Of a stretch of 24,714 nucleotides of DNA, positions 15,601 to 24,420 are shown in pieces (the first letter of the stretch is position 1; each line of letters opens with the position of its first letter). Position numbers and translations under genes: made by a program. The DNA is from Priapulus caudatus (Eukaryota > Priapulida > Priapulimorpha > Priapulimorphida > Priapulidae). The notes under the pieces were generated by a model. That model was not told where the DNA came from. It was given only the letters and a program-made list of their open reading frames with translations, and made no database searches. Location: assembly GCF_000485595.1 (NCBI RefSeq), contig NW_014577518.1, forward strand, positions 143,548 to 168,261, read 5' to 3'.

Positions 15601-18600
15601 GTGAGTGTAATTTACTCGCAGGCAACATGAGAGATAGAAACCGTTGCTAAATTGCAATGCCAATACTTGTGCAATTGCAATGCCAATACTTCACCCTGTC
15701 TTGCGTCATCAGCAGAGAGTGGCTGGCTACCTATACCACTCATACGCCCTGCTCGTGCGAGCTCCGACGTTTGGCGCATGACGAACACAAATTGTTTACA
15801 CGAAATAAAAAGGAAACCGCGTCGAGTATAGATTTAATTAGCAGCATCATTGCACTTTCGCACGCGATATTGGCGCTGTGAGTTATACGTGTACGCTACA
15901 CCAGTCGGCGTTTCAATATTTTTCCGTCTGTTCTGTTTTTCATGTGATCCGTATCAACTTGTTTAAGGTTTGCCATGCGTTTATGTGCGCGTTGATATGT
16001 CCTTGTCCGATGGCTAAGCGTTTATAATGCTATGCTATAATGTATGTACGATCTAATATATATGACATTCGTCGCGGCTAAGAGACTTTTCATATTGCGT
16101 CCTAAATTATTTTAATTGGCTAGAAAGCGCTTCTTCTTCGTCGGTAAAGTAAAGTCTCGTCAAGTAGGCCTAATTGGTTAGAAAGCGCTAGAATTTTGCG
16201 ACAGTATCGCTAATTACTGACAATATGGAAACTTTCGTTTTTCATTTAATGAAGACACAATTACGTAAATACACGTTAACGTGTATTCACAATCACATGA
16301 ATCCAGAATAAATGAAATAGTATCCAAACAGATTTTACATGCACTCCGACTGACTGCCATTTCAAGTAACTCACCAAGAGGGCAACTAATATAGTAATGA
16401 ACACCCGCATCATAGCACACCATGCAGACAGTGCCTCGTGCACACGTGCGTATTAACCGTACGACCGAATGGCCCATTTTACGTGTGCCATCATCACCAC
16501 AGGCTCTCATAGCTTCTGCTGACACTACAGTCGCAGATACTCTGACAGGTTACGTATCGATTTTCGGTCTGTAACGTGTTGTCGACGTTCGAATCGTAAG
16601 TCGAGCGAGTAAATACGTACAGGCAAACACTATATGCAAGCATACGTTGATGATAGATTATTGCAAATGCCGAATGTTAGAGTTAGATCGTTATGTTCGA
16701 GGTTGATATTCTAGAAACTGGGTTATCGAAAACACGAGGTAGCCTTCGTCGTCGTTCTCACTCCAGAAAACAAATAAATGTCAGCGGATAAGGCTTAGCA
16801 ACGCAGAAAGGCAGGGATGCGGCCACACGTTGTTGTTGTTGTTTTCGTTGTCGGTTTGCCTGCGACCTATTCACTCGTGACGTAAACGTCAAAGTGATTT
16901 TATACACTGCCTTGCGATAAGTCCTATATATTATTGTATCAAATGGAAACGCTGAATAGCATGCACAAACACACGCACGCACACCACCATATATATATAT
17001 ATATATATATGCATGTAATTCCCGAGAGCCGAATATAAAGATATAACATAATTTCACTAATTGATAACTATACTATACATACTCATTTTATTAGATAAAA
17101 GATGTTCTCCACTTTTCAAGACCTGCAGCGAAATATGAGCGCACGCAATATGAGGAATTACGTGAATTCTGAAACAGCGAGATTACGTGCATATATGAAA
17201 CTATAGCCGGGCGTCAAATAATATGCGTGTCAGTATCAGTTTCCGTAATCGCCGTGGCGTGTCGCATCTAATCTTCGCGACGAAAACCGCGGCGATGATT
17301 TTGCAGCTTGCAGCGACGCGACCATAGAACTAGAATAGAGGTTCTATTCTAGAGGCTATTCTATTCTATTCTAGTTCTCTTCTATAATAGGGGCACTATT
17401 CTTGTTCTATGGACGCGACAGTCGTGTTCTCACGACACTCGTGGCGGCCATCTTTTTTTCAGGTGTGCTTGAGGGAGGTGGACCGATCTTCGAAGACGGC
17501 ACTTCATTACTGCGCCGAAAATAAGAGCGCTAAGTGCGCGCATCTACTGCTAGACGTCGACCCAGACCTCATCGACCTTCAGGACGAGGAAGGCCACTCG
17601 GCGCTCCACTTGGTGGTGATTTGCGGCCATATCAAGGTGGGCCTATACACATCTCGCCGTGCGGTGGCTAGTCGATTAAAGTGTCGGCTGAAATACCGCT
17701 TGAAAGCGTTGGAAATGATATTGTTGCTGTCGAACGTTAAAATTGTCTAAATAATGTTGCTGGACCTGCTAGCTGCGCAACGATTAATATCTCCCGCGGA
17801 AAAAAAGATGTGTAGCTTCTTGTTTTACGTAATTACTGTTCACTATTTCGTGCCGCTTGTGGATTAGACCCGGCAGGTAGCTCAGTGAAGTATGGGGTGT
17901 GTGAGATGGGAGACTTACACCTGCATTTGCAAGAGAGGTTTAACGGAAATCTCGATGTAGTTTTAACATCGAGCATTTGATTAAACATTTTGGCGACAAC
18001 CAATGGACCACTGATGACCTTTGTACAGATGACGTAGCAGGAAATGCGTCAGCAGCGGTATTTCAATCGGTTTAAATGTTTATTATAGATAAAACAGAAT
18101 TGCTGAGCAGCCCTGCCTTAGGAAACATGTGAAAAATATCTTTCTCAGAACACAAAACGGGATAATCACTGTGGATACACGCACGCACGCACGCACACAC
18201 ACAGCGTATTTATAATCCATAAGTCCTATTGTATTTGTAAACTAGAGCACTCGGAGAGCGCAGGCCTCCGCCAAGTACAGTGATGATGTCATTGTATGAG
18301 CGACATAGGGCTCATACATTGACCTGGTTTCACATTGCAGTTCTACGTTTGCTGGTGCTGGTTTCAGATTCAGTTACAATTGGCGAAACTCATGATAAAA
18401 TGTACCTGGTTTGCGTTTCTTATCGAATGGCATTGCAGCATTTGTTAACACCTATAGCCCGGCAGATTTGTGAATGAATTGTGATTTTTATGATACAAGC
18501 ATGAGTTTTGGCACACTGTTAGAGCATGCCCTAAGGAAGATTTTTGGCTATAGGGCCATCGCATATTTTTCTCATGGCAACAATGGCGGCCATTTTCCAA

Positions 18601-21600
18601 GATGGCCACCATTCAAATCCATTATCCTTCATTTTCAGCTAATATTCAACATAGAAACATGATCTTGGTGTCTAATCCAACATTATCGGGGTCAAGGAAC
18701 ACATTGCAATCAAAATCATTATCGGTCGGAGGCCGCCATCTTGAATTTCAAAATGGCCGCCATTCAAATCCATTATCATTTAATATTTTAGCTAATATTC
18801 AACATAGAAACATGATGTTTGTGTCTAAACCAACATTATCGGGGTCAATGAACACATTGCAATCAAAATCATTATCGGTCGGAGGTCGCCATCTTGAATT
18901 TCAAAATGGCCGCCATTTAAATCCATTATCATTTAATATTTCAGCTAATATTCAACATAGAAATATGATGTTTGTGTCTAAACCAACATTATCGGGGTCA
19001 AGGAACACATTGCAATCAAAATCATTATTGGTCAGAGCCCGCCATCTTGGAAAATGGCCGCCATTGTTGCCATGGGACAAATATGCGATGGCCCTATAGC
19101 CAAAAATCTTCCTTAGGGCATGCTCTAACAGTGTGCCAAAACTCATGCTTGTATCATAAAAATCACAATTCCCTCAAATATTGCACAAATCTGCCGGGCT
19201 ACTACAAGCAATATTGCAATGATGAAATTTTTTATTAATTTTATTAATTAATTAATTAATTTAATAATTAATTGGATCCGGATCACAACACCAAAATGTA
19301 ATCAATTGTAGGTTACCCCATTTGTGACCTATCGTGAAAATTTAATTAATTAATTAATTAATTAATTGGATCCGGATCACCACCAAAATGTAATCAATTC
19401 TAAGTTACCTCATTTCTGACCTATCCTGACAATTTTATTAATTAATTCGATCCGGATCACCACCAAAATCTCATCAATTCTAAGTTAGGCGATTTCTGAC
19501 CTATCCTGAAAATTTTATTAATTAATTAATTAATTAATTAATTGGATCCGGATCACCACCAAAATCTCATCAATTCTAAGTTAGGCGATTTCTGACCTAT
19601 CCTGAAAATTTTATGACAATCTAATTTCAGTCCATAACTTTTTCAGTTAGGCTGTACACAAACCCACAAACCAACAAACAAACACTCGCCGGTGAAAACA
19701 TAACCTCCTGCCAACCCCTTGGCGGAGGTAATAAGTGTACGCCTATACACTATACATGTGAGAGCATGTTCTTGATTAACTCTAGTACTATATCCCTTTA
19801 TATGCCAAGATTAAAATTATTGGGAGGAAATTATGGACTCGCGCGTAAGAGAAGTGTATACTTGATAAGCGAGGGGCCGTCCATTGTCTTTAATACTGTA
19901 TCATAGGAATTAATTAATTACTTAATTAATATATGCCTATATTGCGACCACGTGTGCCATAAAAGCATATACCTTAACAAAAATAATCAATATCGAGTCG
20001 AGACTATGCAATCACCACAGAAAAGCCATCTAAACATGAGAGTTAGCTGTGTAACATGTATTGAAATTTTCTCAATTAGAGATGAGAAATCCGTCCGTTT
20101 GCCCACGCCGTAGGAGTTTGCGAGTTTACATGAAAAGAACCCGTCGCTCTGGATTGTACCGTAAAAGCAACCACACCGGACACATAGATAAACATGTAAT
20201 GGCACTAGGTGACAACGGTGACGTCATGTTTAGTGATGTCCAGTAGCACTCACTCTGGGGGGAGCTAAAATAACCCGAATTCATATTAACCGGGTTTGAA
20301 CCCGCCTCCAAAGGCTCGTCGAAAGTAACAAGAATTCTAAGGATCGTGATTGAAAGAGTCAGCTTCTTTCGTCGCTTGTGTGCACGTAGTTCTGGTTATT
20401 TTACTTCGTGTAGAGGCATACCGCGAGTTGTTTTCCTTTGTTTAGACGCATACGCCGTGTTATTATCCATCGTATAGACGCATAACACGTGTTATTTTCC
20501 TTCATGTAGAGTCGGCCAATTGTCTAGTAATAGCCAGTGTAGTGATGTCTAATACCATGTAACTTCAGAATGTCATTATGCCCCGTGTGATCATATGTAC
20601 TTGCCTGGGTTCGTGTTTGCGTGCATGCGTGCGTGCGTGCATGTCCGTTGTTCTAGTCGTACAGTCACATGAATCAGCTCATGATTTATCTTCGCCTAGC
20701 TACTTCGATGTCTTCTAGAGCACGGAGCAGATGTGTGCCTATTGGACAACGAGAGTCATTCGGTGATACACTGGTCTGTCGGTAAGAGCGCTGTTTTCTC
20801 GTCTGTATTACTAACACGTCGTATAACGTCGTAACACGTTGTGTAACGTCAAGTATTACCAGTGCATCTCGCCTATAGAACTTCACTGCAGCATATGTCA
20901 AGAGCGCTCCTGAAAAGGGTTGGTGCCTCTGCAATGAATCGAATTTTAGTTCAACGTGCGGTTACGGTGGCCATTAAGTTATAGTCGATTGGGTATCTTT
21001 AAGTCAATAATGTATTGGGGTGGGTTTTACAAATTCACATGTGCGTACACGTGTGCATGCATGTGTGTTAAGCAGGCAGCACACTTCACCATTTTCGTTG
21101 CTCGTACAGGCAATTTTAGTGGTCGCCAAAAAAATGGTCAAGTGTGCGGGGGCCGGCAACGACCATTCACCACGGAAATTTAGTGGTGACCACGAGTTGC
21201 CGAGAATCAAACCGGTTTGATTTCTCACCACGAAAATTGCTCGTGGTAGCAACTTGTGGTGAAGTGTGCGCCAAGCCACCACGGCAATCGGCAACAAAAT
21301 CACTCGCAGACCAATCAAAATTAGCGCTGCCGTCACATGATTTCAAAATGGCGGGCCCAATTTTATCGACTTGGACCACCGACTTAGAAGCAGAATTAAT
21401 AGATTTATGGAGTGAGAGGCCTTGTCTTTTTGACATCAAAGCTCCCAAATACAGCAACAGAGTACTCAAGGCGATGGCCATAAGTGAAGTGTCCCAACTT
21501 CTTGGACAACCAAACGTCTGTTCCGTATACTAGTGATCCATGTCCTCTGGTGCCGCCGTAGAATGACATAAATCTATACAAATATAGGGCCCCTAGGCCT

Positions 21601-23744
21601 AAGTAACAGAAATGATGATAAAATTTATTTATTTCCTTTATTTGATAACTGTATATGAATGGGTTAAAGCTACAACATCTGGCAACAAAAATTGCCGTCA
21701 ACAGCACACGTCACCACTCAGTGGTGACGTGTGCTGTGAAGCGGCAAAGGCCACAACAATTGCCGACCACGAAAATTGCCTGTACGAGCAACGAAAATGG
21801 TGAAGTGTGCTGCATGCTTTAGACAGACAATTAAACTTGTTATTTATATTACACTATTACATTTATAATTAATTATTTTATTATAAATTATTATTTTATT
21901 ATTATTAACGATTTCTCCTTACTGTGATGTTAATAAGATAGACAATCCCTATATATTATGTCTGCCTATATGTTTAAGGCAAAGGGGCGATAACTTGTAG
22001 TATTACAGTGGTCCCGCTTTATCGGGATATAGACCGGGAACCACGAAAACGTCCCGATTAAGCGGTGGTCCTGATTAAGTAGTGAACACAGAACAACGTG
22101 CGTATGGATTGTTTCTCCGAAGACATATACCGTTTAAGCGATCGCTTGTCTCTCTAATTCCCGATAAAGCGGTGGCCAGCTGTGCTCATAGCCTTTGCTT
22201 CGGCTCATTCTTGCTCGTTTTTAGTGTGCGGTCAGGTGAAATTCATAGGTCTGCTCATCGACTGCGGGGCGAATCCGTCGCGGCCGGACATACACGGAGC
22301 TTACCCGCTGCACTACGCCGCACAGATGTGTGGCAACAACGACATGGGCAACGACCCCGACCTCGGGCTGGGAACTCTCAAGACGCTCCTGTACCGCGAG
22401 GTGGCGCTAAACTGCACGGACAAGGATAGGCGGCAGCCGCTTTTCTGGGCCGCCTGCTCGGGTGAGTGATGTCGTTGATGTTACCAGGAGTGTATAATAT
22501 AGATATCTAATATAGAGATATCTATATTATATACTCCTGATGTTATCAAGAGCGTATTAAGTATGCGCATACTAATATACTGAATTAATTACTAATAATA
22601 CTTAATTAAGAGCGCATATACTTAATACGCTCTTGATGTTATCATGTTATGTATGCCGCTTCACTGCCCGTACGTGGATAGAGAATCAGAAGTGAATCAA
22701 GTATTTTTTATTCACTCCACGCTAGAAGGCAGTCGCGTTTCTGGGCCGCCTGCTCGGGTAACTCATGCGGTTACGCGCGCGAACATATACACACACTACC
22801 TAAGCATTGCTTGGGTGTGAGAGACGGTACAGCGTTGAATGAGTGAAAGGGGAGGTGTTGCTCTTGATGTGTGTCTGAGACCAGTTCAGGCTTCGGCTGA
22901 AAAAATCACGACCCTTAAAAACCTTGACCAGCATATCGCTGTGTTAATCAATTAGGGGGCGCCCGTTCCAATAGGGAATCAATACGCCAAAATACTTAGT
23001 TCGCACCTGCGCTGTGTATAAGCATACCGTAGTTATAAGCGTCACGACCCGAGATTTTTTGTACTTAAAACATGTACCACGTCTTTAGGGACAAACATCT
23101 ATTTAAAAAAAACATCGATCCGCATTGCTAAACACCAGTGACTGTAACGTACCATTTAGCTGCGACGCGTGAACTCGTGACGTGACGCAGCTGTAAATAC
23201 CACAAACGAATTAGCACCGCAACTACGTGTGCTGAAACATTCTTACTAGATCTGCACGTACGCCCGTAGCTATTCTCGAAGGTAATGCCTGTCGCAGTTT
23301 CGCTAACCACGTCGATATAATGACGTCCGTGTGATGCAGCAGTACTATGTACCACGGCGAAACGAAAAGACCCATGTGACTCCCTATAATAGCTAGCATG
23401 GCTGCTACGAGCATCTCCTGTTTATCTTTGCCGATATATATATATATATATCAGGAGTGTATAATATAGAGTGTATATAGTATAGTGTATAATATAGTAG
23501 TAGTAGTGTAGTAATATCGTAGAGTGTATAAATAATGTATAGAATGTATATTATATAGTGTCTATTATTATACACTCCTGATATATAATATCAAGAGCAT
23601 ATAAAGAAGCATATAAGCAAGAAAACCCTTCTTTATATGCTCTTGATAATATTGCGCTTGCTTGTGTAGGTGCGATGGACGCGTGCGAGATACTGATCAG
23701 TTTCGGTGCGGACGTTTCGGCTACGGACATCAATGGCTTCACAG
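15521..23744 (+). CDS. multi-ankyrin-repeat protein, 5 exons, partial at both ends
   Basis: Exons 15521-15600, 17463-17636, 20700-20781, 22225-22461 and 23670-23744 join in phase to about 216 residues. Six ankyrin repeats and the start of a seventh follow one another at about 33-residue spacing. Cores are SPLMLACQQ, TALHYCAENK, SALHLVVICGH, SVIHWSVVCGQ, YPLHYAAQMCG, QPLFWAACSG and TDINGFTG. Repeat 5 carries an extra loop (NNDMGNDPDLG) of about 10 residues. Repeats break across introns: GHIK joins LLRCLLEHGADV, and HWSV joins VCGQVKF. Ankyrin repeats bind proteins; the partner and location cannot be read from this fragment. SVIHWSVVCG and LHYAAQMCG look like distinctive family signatures, but I cannot name the orthologue. 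The 5' end of the first exon is uncertain and the gene continues beyond the window. Confidence 0.85.
15601..17322 (+). other. ankyrin gene intron, few features
   Basis: No exon seen. It holds a direct repeat TAATTGGYTAGAAAGCGCT at 16113 and 16171, a perfect 20-bp palindrome at 16268-16287, and an (AT)n run at about 16987-17010. Confidence 0.6.
16268..16287. repeat. perfect 20-bp palindrome
   Basis: AATACACGTTAACGTGTATT equals its own reverse complement. No gene adjoins it. Confidence 0.9.
17323..17411. mobile_element. hAT-like 89-bp MITE with 8-bp target duplication
   Basis: The termini CATAGAACTAGAATAG and CTATTCTTGTTCTATG are inverted repeats with one to two mismatches. The perfect direct repeat GACGCGAC flanks the element at 17315-17322 and 17412-17419. 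An 8-bp duplication is typical of hAT (also P) elements. The interior is made of TTCTATTCTAG-like repeats. It lies 51 bp upstream of ankyrin exon b. Confidence 0.8.
17463..17636 (+). CDS. ankyrin gene exon b (repeats 2-3)
   Basis: The acceptor TTTTTTTCAG ends at 17462 and the donor GTGGGC starts at 17637; phase 0-0, 58 codons. It encodes VCLREVDRSSKTALHYCAEN, the DVDPDLIDLQDEEGHSALHL junction, and VVICGHIK. Confidence 0.9.
17637..18243 (+). other. ankyrin gene intron, little seen
   Basis: No exon recognised. A stretch at 17875-17950 has a tRNA A-box-like TAGCTCAGTGAAG but no convincing B box. A (CA)-type run lies at about 18178-18202. Confidence 0.5.
18455..19201. mobile_element. 747-bp MITE with long terminal inverted repeats
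   Basis: Inverted ends of about 150 bp begin TAGCCCGGCAGATTTGTG and end as the complement. They include GAGTTTTGGCACACTGTTAG and CCAAGATGGC-type sequence. CTA flanks both sides (18452-18454 and 19202-19204), a possible 3-bp target duplication. The core is about three tandem units of roughly 150 bp (starting near 18602, 18753 and 18906), which produce a spurious 165-codon open frame. No transposase is present. Confidence 0.85.
18602..19053. repeat. three ~150-bp tandem units inside the MITE
   Basis: Each unit contains ATGGCCRCCATT, GCTAATATTCAACATAGAAA, CCAACATTATCGGGGTCAA and CACATTGCAATCAAAATCAT. The units differ by scattered substitutions and small indels. Confidence 0.9.
19736..20394. other. 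ankyrin gene intron, nothing coding
   Basis: AT-rich sequence with a TTAATTAATT cluster near 19909. A perfect TGACGTCA at 20219 and a palindromic CGGGTTTGAACCCG near 20290 are the only notable words. Confidence 0.5.
20395..20516. repeat. 32-bp minisatellite, nearly four units
   Basis: Units start at 20395, 20427, 20459 and 20491. The consensus is near GTTATTTTCCTTCGTGTAGA followed by CGCATAC and CRYG. Spacing is exactly 32 bp. Confidence 0.85.
20700..20781 (+). CDS. ankyrin gene exon c (repeat 3 end, repeat 4 start)
   Basis: The acceptor TTCGCCTAG ends at 20699 and the donor GTAAGA starts at 20782. Phase 0 in, phase 1 out. It encodes LLRCLLEHGADVCLLDNESH then SVIHWSV. It completes the third repeat begun by GHIK in exon b. 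The short open frames overlapping it in other phases are not the gene. Confidence 0.88.
21071..21818. mobile_element. PIF/Harbinger-like element
   Basis: The ends are inverted repeats of more than 40 bp, containing GCAGCACACTTCACCATTTT then CGTTGCTCGTACAGGCAATTTT on the left and the complement on the right. TTA flanks both sides (21068-21070 and 21819-21821); 3-bp TWA duplications are characteristic of PIF/Harbinger. The subterminal regions carry repeated ACCACGAAAATTGC motifs. At 748 bp it cannot encode the DDE nuclease, but it retains a MADF/Myb-like coding remnant, matching the second protein of Harbinger elements. Confidence 0.82.
21348..21533 (+). pseudogene. MADF/Myb-SANT-like remnant of a Harbinger DNA-binding protein
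   Basis: The ATG at 21348 opens 61 codons. After MAGPILSTWT the pattern is Trp, acidic residues, ELIDLWSERPCLFDIKAP, KYSNR, then AMAISEVSQLLGQ. This fits the start of the MADF / Myb-SANT-like fold (W..E.E..LI.LW...P.L+D...P.Y.NR). The frame ends at TAG soon after, so only about 55 residues of the normal 80-90-residue domain are kept. It is contained in the terminal-repeat element, so it is a captured or decayed transposon gene, not a host exon. Family call from pattern only. Confidence 0.6.
22006..22182. mobile_element. small pogo-like MITE next to ankyrin exon d
   Basis: The left end CAGTGGTCCCGCTTTATCGG and the inverted right end (CAGCTGGCCACCGCTTTATC, read on the other strand) match with a few changes. 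An internal copy TCCCGATTAAGCGGTGG is present. TA precedes the left end, but the right flank is TG, so the right terminus is worn or displaced. It ends 42 bp before the exon d acceptor. Confidence 0.65.
22225..22461 (+). CDS. ankyrin gene exon d (repeats 4-6)
   Basis: The acceptor CTCGTTTTTAG ends at 22224 and the donor GTGAGT starts at 22462; phase 1 at both ends. It encodes VCGQVKFIGLLIDCGANPSR, PDIHGAYPLHYAAQMCG, the extra loop NNDMGNDPDLGLG, then TLKTLLYREVALNCTDKDRR and QPLFWAACS. G+C is high relative to the introns. Confidence 0.9.
22485..22637. mobile_element. composite double-hairpin element, copy 1
   Basis: Two inverted repeats lie side by side. Hairpin a is 22485-22539 (ends CAGGAGTGTATAATATAGAT). 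Hairpin b is 22545-22637 (ends ATCAAGAGCGTATTAAGTAT). The word TGATGTTAYC occurs before a, between a and b, and after b. It starts 23 bp after the exon d donor. No coding capacity. Confidence 0.7.
22728..22760 (+). pseudogene. duplicated tail of ankyrin exon d inside the intron
   Basis: Thirty of 33 bases match 22432-22464 (exon tail plus donor), offset by 296 bp. The core TTTCTGGGCCGCCTGCTCGG is identical. The donor has become GTAACT. A CGCTAG acceptor-like site precedes it at 22725, but using it would give a 32-nt exon that changes the frame. Confidence 0.75.
22765..23446 (+). other. ankyrin gene intron, nothing coding
   Basis: No exon or clear element. Open frames on the complementary strand here are short and unlike any domain I know. 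Confidence 0.5.
23452..23648. mobile_element. composite double-hairpin element, copy 2
   Basis: Hairpin a is 23452-23580 (ends CAGGAGTGTATAATA). Hairpin b is 23589-23648 (ends TATCAAGAGCATATAAAGAAG, inverted on the right). The end sequences and the a-then-b order match copy 1, although the interiors and lengths differ. It ends 21 bp before exon e. Confidence 0.7.
23670..23744 (+). CDS. ankyrin gene exon e (repeat 6 end, repeat 7 start)
   Basis: The acceptor TTGTGTAG ends at 23669 and the donor GTAAGA starts at 23745; phase 1 at both ends. It encodes AMDACEILISFGADVSATDI then NGFT, a standard ankyrin outer helix and loop. The next exon was not found before the window ends. Confidence 0.88.
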
Positions 23745-23865
23745 GTAAGATTAGAAACCCGAAGCCGAGTGGATGTTAGTAAAAGTCACGGCGATGATGA
23801 CAGCGGGGATCTGGGCTACGCGAGGGCACTAATGACGCAGACATTATGCAGATGACACTGATTTG

Positions 23866-23921
23866 TTGCTCTCTCTCTCTCTCTTTCTCTCTGTCTCTCT
23901 CTCTCGGTCCATCTCTCTTGC

Positions 23922-23954
<33 letters not shown>

Positions 23955-24420
23955 ATATATGTTTATTATATATATATTATATATACATATTGTGTATACA
24001 TTCTTGTCGTTGTCGCCATCGTCGCTTACACTGTGTTGTATATATATATATATATAACACGTGTAAGCGACGATGGAGCCAGCGAAGAGAAAAATCAGCG
24101 GCAAGTTCATGAGGGCTCGAGATAATCCGATTAGCAGATAGCAGCTCGTATCGTGAAAGGATGCGAAAGTCTGTGATACAGAGCATGAATATGAGGGAGA
24201 GCAAGCAAGAGAGAGAGAGAAGGCAGAGATGTGTAAGGAGCGACGATCGGCCGACAACGGACAAGAATGTATACACAATATGTACTATATAATATATATA
24301 TAATAAAACCAGTAATTGATGATGAATAGATATCCCGATATTGATGATATAGAATGAAGATGATATATGTATAAGCAAGAGAGGAGTATGCGAGCGAGAG
24401 AGAGGCAGAGGACGTCGACA
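23866..24420. repeat. large imperfect foldback (nested inverted repeats)
   Basis: Outer arms are CT-rich (about 23869-23922) and GA-rich (about 24370-24420). Middle arms contain ATATTGTGTATACATTCTTG at 23987 and its complement at about 24262-24281. Inner arms CCATCGTCGCTTACAC (24016-24031) and GTGTAAGCGACGATGG (24061-24076) are perfect. AT runs fill the gaps. Confidence 0.7.

Larger units (their letters stand above)
18244..19735. mobile_element. larger non-autonomous element hosting a nested MITE
   Basis: CCTCCGCCAAG at 18265-18275 is inverted as CTTGGCGGAGG at 19718-19728, suggesting paired ends near 18244 and 19735. The right half has four diverged tandem units headed by GATCCGGATCACCACCAAAA (from 19274, 19368, 19448 and 19544), separated by TTAA-rich spacers. 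Related sequences ending in GGCGGAGGTAATAA are, as I recall, dispersed in many invertebrate genomes. Superfamily and exact termini are not determined. It is split by the insertion at 18455-19201. Confidence 0.6.

Noticed and set aside
17875-17950. tRNA-like stretch with A-box TAGCTCAGTGAAG
   Set aside because: No acceptable B box, anticodon arm or acceptor stem; at most a decayed SINE head.
18602-19099. 165-codon open frame with internal repeats
   Set aside because: Lies wholly inside the MITE and arises from its ~150-bp tandem units; no domain recognised.
20219-20226. Perfect CRE (TGACGTCA)
   Set aside because: A single 8-mer deep in an intron with no promoter context.
20265-20315. GGTTTGAACCC, resembling a tRNA T-arm
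   Set aside because: It is a simple palindrome; the rest of a cloverleaf cannot be built on either strand.
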